Below, piece by piece: positions 7,399-15,556 of a stretch of DNA of 64,000 bases. This DNA comes from G963663775 sp963664255. Its GTDB lineage: Bacteria; Bacillota; Clostridia; Oscillospirales; Butyricicoccaceae. A program made the translations under genes and the position numbers. The DNA lies in NCBI GenBank assembly GCA_963664255.1, contig OY760938.1, positions 1,302,001 to 1,366,000 on the forward strand, written 5' to 3'. The notes beneath the pieces are model-generated. The model ran no database searches. It was not told the origin of the DNA and was given only the letters and a program-made list of their open reading frames with translations. Position 1 is the first letter of the stretch. Every line of letters begins with the position of its first letter.

Positions 7399-10300
7399 TC
7401 ACAAATATGCCGTTTCAGACAACTCTTTTTCGACTTGTGGTGCAAGCGCACGATATGCCCGCACCAACTCCTGTGCCATTGCCAATGGCGTTTCCTCCCG
7501 CTGCAAGCGGATGGAGAGATAGGGCTGCTGCCCTGCATTGAGCAGCAACCGCCCCTTACAGGCAGGCAGGGCACACAACGCGCTGAGGCGCGCAAAGTCC
7601 GCCTTTTCCCATGTCAGCCGCAGCTGTCCCTCTGTCTGCTTGAGCTCAATGATGCCTTGCTCGCTTGCCTGTGCACGCAGCAGGGCAATGTCCAGCAGGG
7701 CAACCGCCTGCGCTGGTGGCTCTCCAAAGCGGTCAATCAATTCATCCAGCATATCGTGATAGCTTTCCTCTGTCCGCACCATTGCAATGCGACGATATAA
7801 GTCCACACGTTGCCCATCATCTGCTACATACTGCGATGGAATATTGGCGGAAAGCGTCAAATCTGCGGCACATTCGACACGGCGCGGTGGTGTTTCTCCC
7901 TTTTCTTCCAACACCGCCTCTTCCAACAGCTTCAGATACAAATCATAGCCGACGCTCATCATATGCCCGCTCTGCTCCGGCCCTAAAATATTGCCTGCGC
8001 CGCGAATCTCCAAATCGCGCATGGCAATTTTAAAACCAGACCCAAACTCTGCAAATTCTTTGACTGCAGACAGGCGTTTTTGCGCAATTTCACTCAGCAC
8101 CTTTCCGCTGCGGAAGGTTAAATAGGCGAATGCGTGCCGACTGCTGCGCCCCACGCGTCCACGAATCTGATGCAGCTGTGCCAACCCCATGCGGTCTGCG
8201 TCTTCAATAATCAGCGTGTTGGCATTGGGGATGTCAATGCCGGTTTCAATAATCGTGGTACACACCAAAATATCAATCGTGCCTTCTGCCAAATCACTCA
8301 TGACAGCAGAAAGCTCCCGCTGTGTCATTTTCCCATGCGCCACGCCAATGCGGGAATCCGGAAATGCCGTTTGCAGGCGGAATGCGGTGTGGTCTATGCT
8401 TTCCACGCGATTGTGCAAATAGTACACTTGACCCGCGCGCGACAGCTCTCGCCGAATGGCATCGTGCAGCATCGGCTCTGCATATTCCAGCACAAAGGTC
8501 TGCACAGGGTGGCGGTCATGCGGCGGCTCTTCAATCGCTGACATATCACGAATACCCGACAACGCCATGCCCAGGGTGCGCGGAATGGGCGTTGCCGACA
8601 GCGTCAGCACATCCACTTGCTTGGAAATTGCCTTTAATTTTTCCTTATGCGACACCCCAAAACGCTGTTCTTCATCAATCACCAGCAGCCCCAGATTTTG
8701 AAACTGCAAATCCTTGCGAAACAGCTTATGTGTACCAATCACCAAATCCAGCATTCCACTGCGCAGCTTTTCCAGCACCTTCTTCTGCTCACTTGAGGTT
8801 CGATAGCGTGACAGCAAATCAATGGTAATCGGATAACCTTGAAAGCGCTGCAAGCACGTTAAGTAATGCTGTCGGGCAAGTACGGTTGTCGGCACCAAAA
8901 TAGCCGCCTGCTTTCCCGCCAGCACACATTTCATAATGGCGCGCAATGCCACTTCGGTCTTACCGAAGCCCACATCTCCGCACAGCAGCCGCTCCATCGG
9001 TCGCTCCGATTGCATATCCTGCTTGATTTCATCAATACAGCGCAGCTGGTCGTCGGTTTCTTCGTAGGGAAATGCCGCTTCAAATTCCTGCTGCCAATCG
9101 TCATCCGCTGGAAAGGCAAACCCCGATACCTTGGCTCGCTCGGCGTACAGCTCCAATAAATTTTCTGCCAATTCCTTGGCCGCCGCTTTGGCTCGTGTGC
9201 GCGCACGTGCCCAATCTGTTCCACCCAGCTTGGTCAGCCGTGTTTTTTCCGGCTCTCCGCCACCGATATATTTGGAAATCAAATCAAGATTGGTGGCAGG
9301 TACATAGAGAAAATCGCTTCCTGCAAAGGCGATTTTGATGAAATCACGCTCCACGCCGTCCATCCTTATCCGCTCCATGCCGACAAACCGTCCAATGCCG
9401 TGATGCTCATGCACTACCAAATCGCCAATCGTCAAATCCGTATAGCTCTTGACGCGGTCCCGCCCAGATTTTTTGCGCGATTTTGGCTGTACCCGACGTG
9501 AGAGCACCTCGCCTTCTGTCATTAAGACAAAATCGATTTCCGGATATTCCAATCCGGCAGACACCGCCCCTTCGGCGAGATGCACTTGACCCTTTGCCGG
9601 AAATTTTTCTGAAATGGCGCAGGATACCCCCGCATCCCGCAAAACCTCCTGCATATTTTTACAACGCATCGCACTGCCGCACAGCATGATGATGCGTTTT
9701 CCCTGCGCCGCATACATGGAAATATCTGCCGCCGCCATATCCAAATTGCCGGCATAAGCATTGACTGGATGCGCTTGAAAATTGACCAATTCCCGCAGCT
9801 GCATTTCCGGCACATTTGTCAAAAAGGTATCCAAAAGAATACCGCTGTGGCGCACAAAGTTATCCACAAGTTGTGGATAACTTTGTGCATATCCCGTACA
9901 TTGTCCCAAAAGTTCCCCGCGCTCCAGCAAAATCTCCATATCCTGCTGCAACCGCAGCTGAAATCCTTTGACCGCTTCCCGCACACGCGCCGTGTCATCT
10001 ATTAAAACGATGCTCTTCTCCGCCAAATACGCAAGCGCAGAGGTCTTTTGCGGATAAATAAGCGGCAAATAGCGGTCGGCACTTTGCACCGTACCATCTG
10101 CCCGTAGCTGCTCTATGTCCCGCAAAAGATTTTGCTGCAATGCCGCAGGCATTTTTTGCGGCGAATGGTCGAGCGCCTTCTGCAGCTGCTCTGCCAACCC
10201 CTCTGCGCCCTTAGGCGCTAAGGCAGGCAACGCCTCTGCACAGGGCAAGCAGAGCAAACGCTCTGTTTCTGCTCCACGTCGCTGCGTGCCTATATCAAAA

Positions 10301-10911
10301 AAGTGCATGGTATCCAAGGTATCTCCGAAAAACTCCGCACGCACGGGCGCACGCGTCTGCGGCGGAAAAATATCGAGCAAATCCCCACGCAGGGCAAATT
10401 GCCCCGGCCCTTCTACTTGGCTGGTACGGGAATAGCCAGCGTAGGTCAGCTGCTGTGCCAAGGTGTGCAGCTGATAGTCCTGCCCCGTCTTGAGCTGCAG
10501 CGTAGCTTGCTGCAGCTGCTCCGGCGGCATACAAATCTGCATTGCTGCTTCCACGGATGCCACCACCAGCGGTGCGCCTGCCCACATTTCATATAGTTTT
10601 GCAATCAATCGCTGCTCTGTCGCATGGGACATACCAACAGCACGCATCATGACAAGCTCGCGGTGCGGCAGCACCTGCACGGTCTTTTCTGCAAATGCTT
10701 CCAAATCCTTTGCAAATCGCTGCGCGCCCGGCTCATCTGCGGTGATGATAAACAGCGGTCTGGCGGTGTCGCTGTGCAACGCCGCCGCCAAATGCGCCTT
10801 ATGAATTGCAGAAAGTCCCACTGCCGCGGAGGGTGTGCTGCCTGCTCGCAGTGCCTGCTGCAAGGTTTGATATGCTTTTAATTCTTTGATGCCATTTGTT
10901 ATTTGTTCCAT
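7399..10911 (-). CDS. mfd: transcription-repair coupling factor Mfd
   Basis: 1170 aa, the usual Mfd length. The protein removes RNA polymerase stalled at DNA damage and recruits UvrAB. Order of domains: UvrB-homology region (GPGQFALRGDLLDIFPP), RNA-polymerase-interaction region (KSYTDLTIGDLVVHEHHGIGRFVG), superfamily 2 translocase with Walker A GDVGFGKTEVALRA, DEEQRFGV box, ATPIPRTL and QIRGRVGRSSRHAFAYL, and a C-terminal TRCF domain. The ATG at 10911 follows GGAG with 6 bases of spacing; the frame extends further upstream without a site. A terminator separates it from iscU. Confidence 0.96.
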   Translation of the reverse strand: MEQITNGIKELKAYQTLQQALRAGSTPSAAVGLSAIHKAHLAAALHSDTARPLFIITADEPGAQRFAKDLEAFAEKTVQVLPHRELVMMRAVGMSHATEQRLIAKLYEMWAGAPLVVASVEAAMQICMPPEQLQQATLQLKTGQDYQLHTLAQQLTYAGYSRTSQVEGPGQFALRGDLLDIFPPQTRAPVRAEFFGDTLDTMHFFDIGTQRRGAETERLLCLPCAEALPALAPKGAEGLAEQLQKALDHSPQKMPAALQQNLLRDIEQLRADGTVQSADRYLPLIYPQKTSALAYLAEKSIVLIDDTARVREAVKGFQLRLQQDMEILLERGELLGQCTGYAQSYPQLVDNFVRHSGILLDTFLTNVPEMQLRELVNFQAHPVNAYAGNLDMAAADISMYAAQGKRIIMLCGSAMRCKNMQEVLRDAGVSCAISEKFPAKGQVHLAEGAVSAGLEYPEIDFVLMTEGEVLSRRVQPKSRKKSGRDRVKSYTDLTIGDLVVHEHHGIGRFVGMERIRMDGVERDFIKIAFAGSDFLYVPATNLDLISKYIGGGEPEKTRLTKLGGTDWARARTRAKAAAKELAENLLELYAERAKVSGFAFPADDDWQQEFEAAFPYEETDDQLRCIDEIKQDMQSERPMERLLCGDVGFGKTEVALRAIMKCVLAGKQAAILVPTTVLARQHYLTCLQRFQGYPITIDLLSRYRTSSEQKKVLEKLRSGMLDLVIGTHKLFRKDLQFQNLGLLVIDEEQRFGVSHKEKLKAISKQVDVLTLSATPIPRTLGMALSGIRDMSAIEEPPHDRHPVQTFVLEYAEPMLHDAIRRELSRAGQVYYLHNRVESIDHTAFRLQTAFPDSRIGVAHGKMTQRELSAVMSDLAEGTIDILVCTTIIETGIDIPNANTLIIEDADRMGLAQLHQIRGRVGRSSRHAFAYLTFRSGKVLSEIAQKRLSAVKEFAEFGSGFKIAMRDLEIRGAGNILGPEQSGHMMSVGYDLYLKLLEEAVLEEKGETPPRRVECAADLTLSANIPSQYVADDGQRVDLYRRIAMVRTEESYHDMLDELIDRFGEPPAQAVALLDIALLRAQASEQGIIELKQTEGQLRLTWEKADFARLSALCALPACKGRLLLNAGQQPYLSIRLQREETPLAMAQELVRAYRALAPQVEKELSETAYL

Positions 10912-10969
10912 AAAAATCTCCGCGTTTCCCCTGTCTTTCCTGTGCATACCAAATTTTAAAAATGCCAAA

Positions 10970-10989
10970 AGGGCAGATTACTCTGCCCT
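10970..10989 (-). terminator. terminator of the iscS-iscU operon
   Basis: On the minus strand AGGGCAGA, a 4-base loop and TCTGCCCT are followed by TTTGGCATTTTT. It lies between iscU and mfd and ends the cysteine desulfurase operon. Confidence 0.65.
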
Positions 10990-11046
10990 AGTTCAGTATA
11001 TCGAATTGTAGATAATAAATTCGTCGCATCCTGCCAATTCTTTGCA

Positions 11047-11502
11047 TCAGTGCCCGCCACAGGAAGCGTGTTCGTGTGCACTACAAGAGGAACAGGCTGC
11101 ATCACATCCCAGAATCTCGACCGGGTCCTTGCCCAGCTTGCGATAATAATCTGCAATGGCGGAATGCAGTGCTTCTTCTGCCAGCACGGAGCAGTGCATT
11201 TTCACCGGCGGCAAGCCATCGAGTGCCTCTGCCACTGCCTTGTTGGTCAGCTGCAGTGCCTCTTCCAAGGTTTTCCCTTTGACCATCTCGGTTGCCATGG
11301 AGGAGGTTGCAATCGCTGCCCCGCAGCCAAAGGTCTTGAATTTTACATCTTCAATGATGCCATCTTCTGAAACCTGCAGGTACATTTTCATAATATCGCC
11401 GCACTTGGCGTTGCCAACTTCTCCAACACCATTCGCATCCGGCAGTTCGCCGACATTGCGTGGGTTTGAAAAATGGTCTAGAACTTTTTCACTATATTGC
11501 AT
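11047..11502 (-). CDS. iscU: iron-sulfur cluster scaffold, IscU/NifU N-terminal type
   Basis: 151 aa. This is the scaffold on which [2Fe-2S] and [4Fe-4S] clusters are built. The three ligand Cys residues are in place: NAKCGD, FKTFGCGAAIATSS and KMHCSVLAEEAL. Beyond the normal core the protein ends in a Cys/His-rich tail (CDAACSSCSAHEHASCGGH) of unknown role that could bind metal. It lies 43 bp downstream of the cysteine desulfurase gene on the same strand, the usual NifS/NifU-like pair of clostridia. Confidence 0.93.
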   Translation of the reverse strand: MQYSEKVLDHFSNPRNVGELPDANGVGEVGNAKCGDIMKMYLQVSEDGIIEDVKFKTFGCGAAIATSSMATEMVKGKTLEEALQLTNKAVAEALDGLPPVKMHCSVLAEEALHSAIADYYRKLGKDPVEILGCDAACSSCSAHEHASCGGH

Positions 11503-11545
11503 TTTAGCCGCTCCCTTTCACTCTATCTATGCGATAATCCTTCAT

Positions 11546-12751
11546 TCAATGCGTATGCAACTCTGTTGCCGAGGTCAAATTCGGCTTGCCGTTTTCCCAA
11601 ACAGGCGACATTGCACGCAAGGTTTCGACCACACGGGTCAATTTTTCAATCGTATATTCCACTTCTTCTTCGGTGTTCTGCTCACCCAATGTCAGGCGCA
11701 GTGAACCATGCGCAATTTCATGCGGCAGTCCAATCGCCATCAGCACATGGGATGGGTCCAGCGAACCAGTGGAACAAGCCGACCCCGTAGAGCCGCAAAT
11801 GCCTTCCATATCCAGCCGCATAATCAGCCCCTCGCCTTCAATGGCTTCAAAGACAAAGGACGCTGTACCCGGCAGACGATTGACGGGGTCACCTGTCATA
11901 TGGGTATAGGGAATTTTCATCACGCCATCAATCAAGCGATTGCGCAGCCCTCTGACATATGGCAACACCTCGTCCATGCGTTCCACAGCATCCCGCAATG
12001 CCTCTGCCAATCCAATGATTCCTGCAACATTTTCTGTGCCCGAAGCCAATCCCTTTTCCTGTCCCCCGCCATGAATCAGCGGCTCTAAGAAAATCCCCTT
12101 TTTGCAATACAGCAACCCAATGCCTTTGGGTCCGCGAATTTTATGCGCAGACATCGACAACATATCAATGTCCATTTGATGCACATCAATCGGCATATGC
12201 CCTACGGCTTGTACCGCATCGGTGTGAAAGAGTGCTCCAGCTTCATGCGCAATTTTTGCAATTTCTTCTATGTTTTGAATGGTACCAATTTCATTATTGG
12301 CCGCCATAATGGTAACCAAAGCGGTTTCGACAGAAATTTCTCGGCGCAACTGCTCCAAATCAATATGCCCCTGTGCATCTACATCCAGATAGGTCACACG
12401 AAAGCCTAATTGCTCCAGATATTCACAAGTGTACAGCACCGCATGATGCTCTATTTTAGAGGTAATAATGTGCTTTTTCCCTTTGGCACCTCGTCCAAGC
12501 ATAAATCCCTTGATGGCAAGGTTATCCGCTTGTGAACCACCGCCTGTAAAAATAATTTCATCCGCACTGCATCCGAGTGCTTTGGCAACAGTTTCCCGGG
12601 CCTCTTCAATCGCACGATGCGCTTCTTGTCCAACGCTATATAAGCTGGATGGATTTCCATATTGTACAGAAAGATAAGGCTGCATCGCATTGTATACATT
12701 CTTAGAAATGGGGGTTGTTGCAGCATTATCAGCATAAACAAATTGTTTCAT
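11546..12751 (-). CDS. iscS: cysteine desulfurase (IscS/NifS)
   Basis: 401-aa PLP enzyme that takes sulfur from cysteine and hands it to the scaffold IscU. Key segments: MAANNEIGTIQNIEEIA, FHTDAVQAVGHMP, MSAHKIRGPKGIGLLY (PLP-binding Lys) and the mobile catalytic Cys loop GICGSTGSACSTGS. An AGGAGG site precedes the ATG. Expression probably starts at the promoter at 12789-12817, which contains a palindrome like those bound by Rrf2/IscR regulators. No iscR gene is in the window. Confidence 0.95.
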   Translation of the reverse strand: MKQFVYADNAATTPISKNVYNAMQPYLSVQYGNPSSLYSVGQEAHRAIEEARETVAKALGCSADEIIFTGGGSQADNLAIKGFMLGRGAKGKKHIITSKIEHHAVLYTCEYLEQLGFRVTYLDVDAQGHIDLEQLRREISVETALVTIMAANNEIGTIQNIEEIAKIAHEAGALFHTDAVQAVGHMPIDVHQMDIDMLSMSAHKIRGPKGIGLLYCKKGIFLEPLIHGGGQEKGLASGTENVAGIIGLAEALRDAVERMDEVLPYVRGLRNRLIDGVMKIPYTHMTGDPVNRLPGTASFVFEAIEGEGLIMRLDMEGICGSTGSACSTGSLDPSHVLMAIGLPHEIAHGSLRLTLGEQNTEEEVEYTIEKLTRVVETLRAMSPVWENGKPNLTSATELHTH

Positions 12752-12788
12752 GGCTGAACCTCCTATATCAAGTACACTTCTTGCATTA

Positions 12789-12817
12789 AATATACACTAA
12801 ATTAGTATGATTTTCAA
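12789..12817 (-). promoter_or_regulatory. iscS promoter with Rrf2/IscR-like operator
   Basis: On the minus strand TTGAAA, 17 bases, TATATT. The spacer contains the palindrome ACTAATTTAGT (plus-strand 12796-12806), which resembles sites of IscR/CymR-type repressors. An operator in the spacer would block RNA polymerase directly. The promoter lies about 40 bp before the iscS start. Confidence 0.65.
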
Positions 12818-13176
12818 CTGTTGGTTTAGTAGAAAACTCCCTTTGAGAATCCTACTTTTTTTGTGCTTTTTGATTCCTTTTTTACAAACAAGCCTACTGG
12901 ACGCCAAAGTCAGCTTTATCTGCCAAGGATTTTTAACGCAGTCTAGTGGATTACGCTTTTCGTGATACACCTGTTTGGTGTTGCGAATAGTACTTCTATT
13001 ATATATTACCCTTTTTAGCATGAAAATGCAATATTTTGCACTGTGTTTTGCAAAATTCACGAATCCTGCCAGAATGTCTTTGTGTCACCCCCCCTTATTT
13101 CCGTCCTCTTTCGTGATTCTTCTACTCATTCAAATCTTATTCAAAAATTCCTCACGCCGACCGCCGTAGAATTTTA
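12818..13176. other. intergenic region between iscS promoter and tRNA promoter
   Basis: About 360 bp without a convincing gene. It is AT-rich and homopolymer-rich, with a TATATAAT-like box on the minus strand near 13003. A minus-strand frame over 12797-13060 has no ribosome-binding site and ends in the iscS operator, so I do not call it. Confidence 0.5.
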
Positions 13177-13205
13177 TTGACATCAACATTCATCTATGTT
13201 AGAAT
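13177..13205 (+). promoter_or_regulatory. promoter of the interrupted tRNA-Thr gene
   Basis: TTGACA at 13177-13182, 17-base spacer, TAGAAT at 13200-13205, 21 bp before the tRNA 5' end. It belongs to the host tRNA locus. After integration of the island it is placed to transcribe the broken 5' half and then the intact island tRNA at 13377. Confidence 0.85.
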
Positions 13206-13226
13206 ATTTCTGCAACTAATTTGTAC

Positions 13227-13266
13227 GCTGATATAGCTCAGTTGGTAGAGCAGCTCATTCGTAATG
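13227..13266 (+). pseudogene. tRNA-Thr(CGT), 5' half, interrupted by the island
   Basis: Starts with the acceptor strand GCTGATA, a complete D arm (GCTC / GAGC) and the 5' strand of the anticodon stem (GCTCA), then loop TTCGTAA with anticodon CGT. After TTCGTAATG the tRNA sequence stops matching. The remaining half is found 23.3 kb away at 36592-36636: joined at the 9-bp core, acceptor strands GCTGATA and TATCAGC pair perfectly and the anticodon stem GCTCA/TGAGC closes. Confidence 0.92.
13258..13266 (+). repeat. attL core of the genomic island
   Basis: TTCGTAATG, shared exactly with 36592-36600 (attR). It spans the anticodon loop and the first two bases of the 3' stem strand of tRNA-Thr(CGT). 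Bases on either side differ between the two copies, so the shared core is only 9 bp. Confidence 0.88.
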
Positions 13267-13376
13267 CATGGCTCTCACCTATTTAATGAACTGCTCGCAA
13301 TGATTTACTGTAATGACAACCATAAACTAATCTGCAAGCAGAACATTCCTAAAAAAGTTCTCAAAACCCTATATAT

Positions 13377-13451
13377 GCTACTGTGGCTCAATGGTAAAGC
13401 ACTTCACTCGTAATGAAGGGATTGTGAGTTCGATTCTCACCAGTAGCTCCA
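13377..13451 (+). tRNA. tRNA-Thr(CGT), complete, island-encoded, CCA included
   Basis: Cloverleaf read by eye: acceptor GCTACTG/CAGTAGC (7 of 7), D arm GCTC with AAGC, anticodon stem CTTCA/TGAAG around loop CTCGTAA (anticodon CGT, codon ACG), variable GGATT, T stem GTGAG/CTCAC with loop TTCGATT, discriminator T and encoded CCA at 13449-13451. It differs in most stem positions from the split host tRNA but has the same anticodon. It lies 110 bp downstream of the 5' half, on the same strand, and is followed by a strong terminator. It probably replaces the tRNA destroyed by integration. Confidence 0.93.
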
Positions 13452-13454
13452 AGA

Positions 13455-13482
13455 CCCTCTAACTTCGGTTAGGGGGTTTTTG
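13455..13482 (+). terminator. terminator after the island tRNA
   Basis: CCCTCTAAC, loop TTCG, GTTAGGGGG, then five T residues. It directly follows the tRNA CCA end and closes the short tRNA transcript. Confidence 0.88.
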
Positions 13483-13532
13483 TTGCCCAAAAGTGTTGCC
13501 CGTCTGTTGACCATTTGGGCAACGTGGGCAAC
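13482..13532. repeat. clustered GTTGCCC / GGGCAAC heptamers, candidate integrase arm sites
   Basis: GTTGCCC at 13482-13488 and 13495-13501, and its complement GGGCAAC at 13517-13523 and 13526-13532. The same heptamer occurs near the right end at 36520-36526, with GTTGCC ending at the attR core. Repeats shared by both ends of an integrative element are typical of arm-type binding sites for the integrase. This is inference from position and repetition. Confidence 0.55.
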
Positions 13533-13681
13533 AAGGAACATCAGTAAATTTGAAATAACACAATTGCGGTAATTATCATTTCAAAATCATAGAGAGTAAA
13601 ACTAAATATTGTAAAATCGTACTCAAAGTGATATCCTGAAGTATAATAGTGGGTCGAAACATGGAAAGAAGTGGTGATAAA

Positions 13682-15187
13682 ATGAAGATAGGATTTTTAT
13701 TTGGTGCAGGTGCCGAAGTTGGATATGGATTACCATCGGGTGGAAAATTTGCATTAGATATATTTCGTCATGATTCAAGTGCAAGCAAAGAGAAATTTAA
13801 AGAAATGCGTGATAGTATTGATAGAACGACAAAATATGCATCGTCATGGCTTCCAAATGACTATTCAAACAACAATATTAGCTCCTATGGGAAAAAAGTA
13901 TTTGAGACAATTATCAGAGATACTATTGAACATAACCGAGATTCCATAATTACTAAATTGAATGACTTTGACAAATTTGCTAATGCTGAGAGTGAGAATT
14001 TGGAAAAGTATGAGCATATATCAGTGTTAAAAGCACTTGAAAAGTTGTTAGGCAAAACAATAGATAATTCGAATATGAACCAAGTGATTTCCTTTGTAGA
14101 TGTTTTTAAAGATGGGAATAAAATTTTTGAAAACAATTACTTCTCTGCTTTGCTTGAAATTTATAAAAATAAAGAGTTATTATCTAGTTCAATTAGAATG
14201 GAATTAGGTAAAATAATTATAGCAATTCTTCAGTTACAAATTGGTGCACTAAGTGAAAATCTCACACGAAAAATTAATGATAGTCCTTTTGCAAAAAAAG
14301 ATGATGAAATAGATATTTTTGATGACCTTGGGGAAATAATACAACTGAATTATCAGTCCAGCGGGTTATCCGGTATAGAATATTTATTGGAAAAAAGAAA
14401 AGCGGATACTACTACTGATGAAGGAGTTGTACTCAGATTTGCACAGTGCATTATTGAGTCAATATATGCTTCTGTATTGGATTACAAATCTTTAATCGAT
14501 TCTAATCGGCATTACTTATACTGTCCTAGTCACGAGTGGGCAAAATTTTGTAAAATAAGTATATTCTTATTAACGGTTCGTGAATACATCCTTAAACAGA
14601 GCGAAGGAATTGATTTTGTAGCCAAGAAAGGGTACTACAATGATTTAAAAGAAGCATTAGACAAAGGACAAATTGAAATATCAGCAATTGCGACAACAAA
14701 TTATAATACCTTTATATCAGATGTTACCAAAAGTGATGTTATCTATATGAATGGCTCAACAGATAAGTGGTATGACCCATATTTAAATAAAATGGGTACG
14801 TTTGAAGAACTTAACGATGAAGAAGAACATTTTTTGGTACCTTTAATGTTTACTCAAAGCGGAACTAAGCCAATGACTTCGATAAAAATGGCTATGGAGT
14901 ATGTTGATACTTATAAGAAATGGAAAGATTCAGACACAATAGTTGTTATTGGATTCGGATTTAATGCAGATGATGAACATATTAACGGAATTATAAGAAC
15001 TTTGGTGGATACCGACAACAAAAGGCTAGTTGTGATAAGGCCTCAAAGTACAAGCTCTAATGATAGCATCGAGAAAGAAATCGCAACTAAACTTAAAGTT
15101 AGAAAGAAAGATAATATCGAAGTTATCCAAGTTGATGAAAACAGAATGAGTAATAATAAAATATGGACTGATATTGTAATTGAATAA
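13682..15187 (+). CDS. SIR2-like protein, probable NAD-consuming defence effector
   Basis: 501 aa. The N-terminus MKIGFLFGAGAEVGYGLPSG matches the NAD-binding loop of SIR2-like proteins. A later TTNYNTF (about residue 338) stands where sirtuins have TQNxD, followed by YMNGS in the HxHGS position (the usual catalytic His is replaced) and VVIGFGFNADDEHINGII near residue 423. About 250 helical residues lie between. Many bacterial SIR2-like proteins deplete NAD during phage infection; its place directly before a restriction-modification operon supports a defence role. No partner gene (TIR, Argonaute, HerA) is adjacent. ATG at 13682 was preferred to upstream starts because it gives the canonical N-terminus. 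Confidence 0.75.
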   Translation: MKIGFLFGAGAEVGYGLPSGGKFALDIFRHDSSASKEKFKEMRDSIDRTTKYASSWLPNDYSNNNISSYGKKVFETIIRDTIEHNRDSIITKLNDFDKFANAESENLEKYEHISVLKALEKLLGKTIDNSNMNQVISFVDVFKDGNKIFENNYFSALLEIYKNKELLSSSIRMELGKIIIAILQLQIGALSENLTRKINDSPFAKKDDEIDIFDDLGEIIQLNYQSSGLSGIEYLLEKRKADTTTDEGVVLRFAQCIIESIYASVLDYKSLIDSNRHYLYCPSHEWAKFCKISIFLLTVREYILKQSEGIDFVAKKGYYNDLKEALDKGQIEISAIATTNYNTFISDVTKSDVIYMNGSTDKWYDPYLNKMGTFEELNDEEEHFLVPLMFTQSGTKPMTSIKMAMEYVDTYKKWKDSDTIVVIGFGFNADDEHINGIIRTLVDTDNKRLVVIRPQSTSSNDSIEKEIATKLKVRKKDNIEVIQVDENRMSNNKIWTDIVIE

Positions 15188-15206
15188 TTTAACTGAATGT
15201 AGTATT

Positions 15207-15233
15207 AGGGCACATGGTTTTCTATGTGCCCTT
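15207..15233 (+). terminator. hairpin after the SIR2-like gene, probable terminator
   Basis: AGGGCACAT pairs with ATGTGCCCT around an 8-base loop, 17 bp after the stop codon. The T run is short, so termination may be weak. Confidence 0.5.
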
Positions 15234-15248
15234 CATAAGTTATGATGG

Positions 15249-15284
15249 TTATACATATAAAAGTAATTACTTTTATATGTATAA
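15249..15284. repeat. 36-bp perfect palindrome upstream of the phd-hsdMSR promoter
   Basis: The half site ATACATATAAAAGTAA (15251-15266) is followed directly by its exact complement, and the symmetry extends two more bases on each side. It ends 4 bp before the -35 box at 15289. Perfect symmetry of this length and position suggest a repressor operator; the adjacent Phd-like protein is the obvious candidate. Confidence 0.6.
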
Positions 15285-15288
15285 ATAA

Positions 15289-15333
15289 TTGATTTTAATA
15301 ATTACATTATGGTATAATTAAACTTAATTAAGT
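15289..15333 (+). promoter_or_regulatory. promoter of the phd-hsdMSR operon with a second palindrome
   Basis: TTGATT (15289-15294), 18-base spacer, TATAAT (15313-15318). A 12-bp palindrome ACTTAATTAAGT follows at 15322-15333, around the expected transcription start and before the GAGGTGG ribosome-binding site. Palindromes on both sides of the promoter point to tight repression. Confidence 0.7.
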
Positions 15334-15352
15334 ATGTGAAAGAGGTGGTCCA

Positions 15353-15556
15353 ATGCCGAAAACCCGAAAAAAAGAAAGCCCTCCAGAATTTCGTACAGCG
15401 ACGGACTTTCTTCGTGGTCAAGCTTCAAAAATTTTCAAAGAAGTTTCTGAGGAAGATAAGGTTGTATTGGTCACTAGCCATGGAAAACCTAACGCTGTTG
15501 TTATTTCATACGAAAGATATAAAAAGTTAAAATATGATGATGAGGTAGATATATAA
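15353..15556 (+). CDS. Phd/YefM-like protein leading the hsd operon
   Basis: 67 aa. The C-terminal half VLVTSHGKPNAVVISYERYKKLK matches the Phd/YefM fold (antitoxin-type DNA-binding proteins; the G-x-P-x-A-V-x-x-S segment is typical), preceded by RTATDFLRGQASKIFKEVS. The ATG follows GAGGTGG. The stop overlaps the hsdM start by one base, so the two are coupled. No toxin gene follows. Phd-like genes at the head of type I restriction operons may act as regulators that bind palindromic operators; two perfect palindromes flank this promoter. Confidence 0.75.
   Translation: MPKTRKKESPPEFRTATDFLRGQASKIFKEVSEEDKVVLVTSHGKPNAVVISYERYKKLKYDDEVDI

Noticed and set aside
12797..13060. 87-codon minus-strand frame before iscS
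   Set aside because: No ribosome-binding site, runs into the iscS operator, and its composition is that of AT-rich intergenic DNA.
15353..15556. Type II toxin-antitoxin operon
   Set aside because: The antitoxin-like gene is followed directly by hsdM; no toxin-sized gene of a known family lies beside it.
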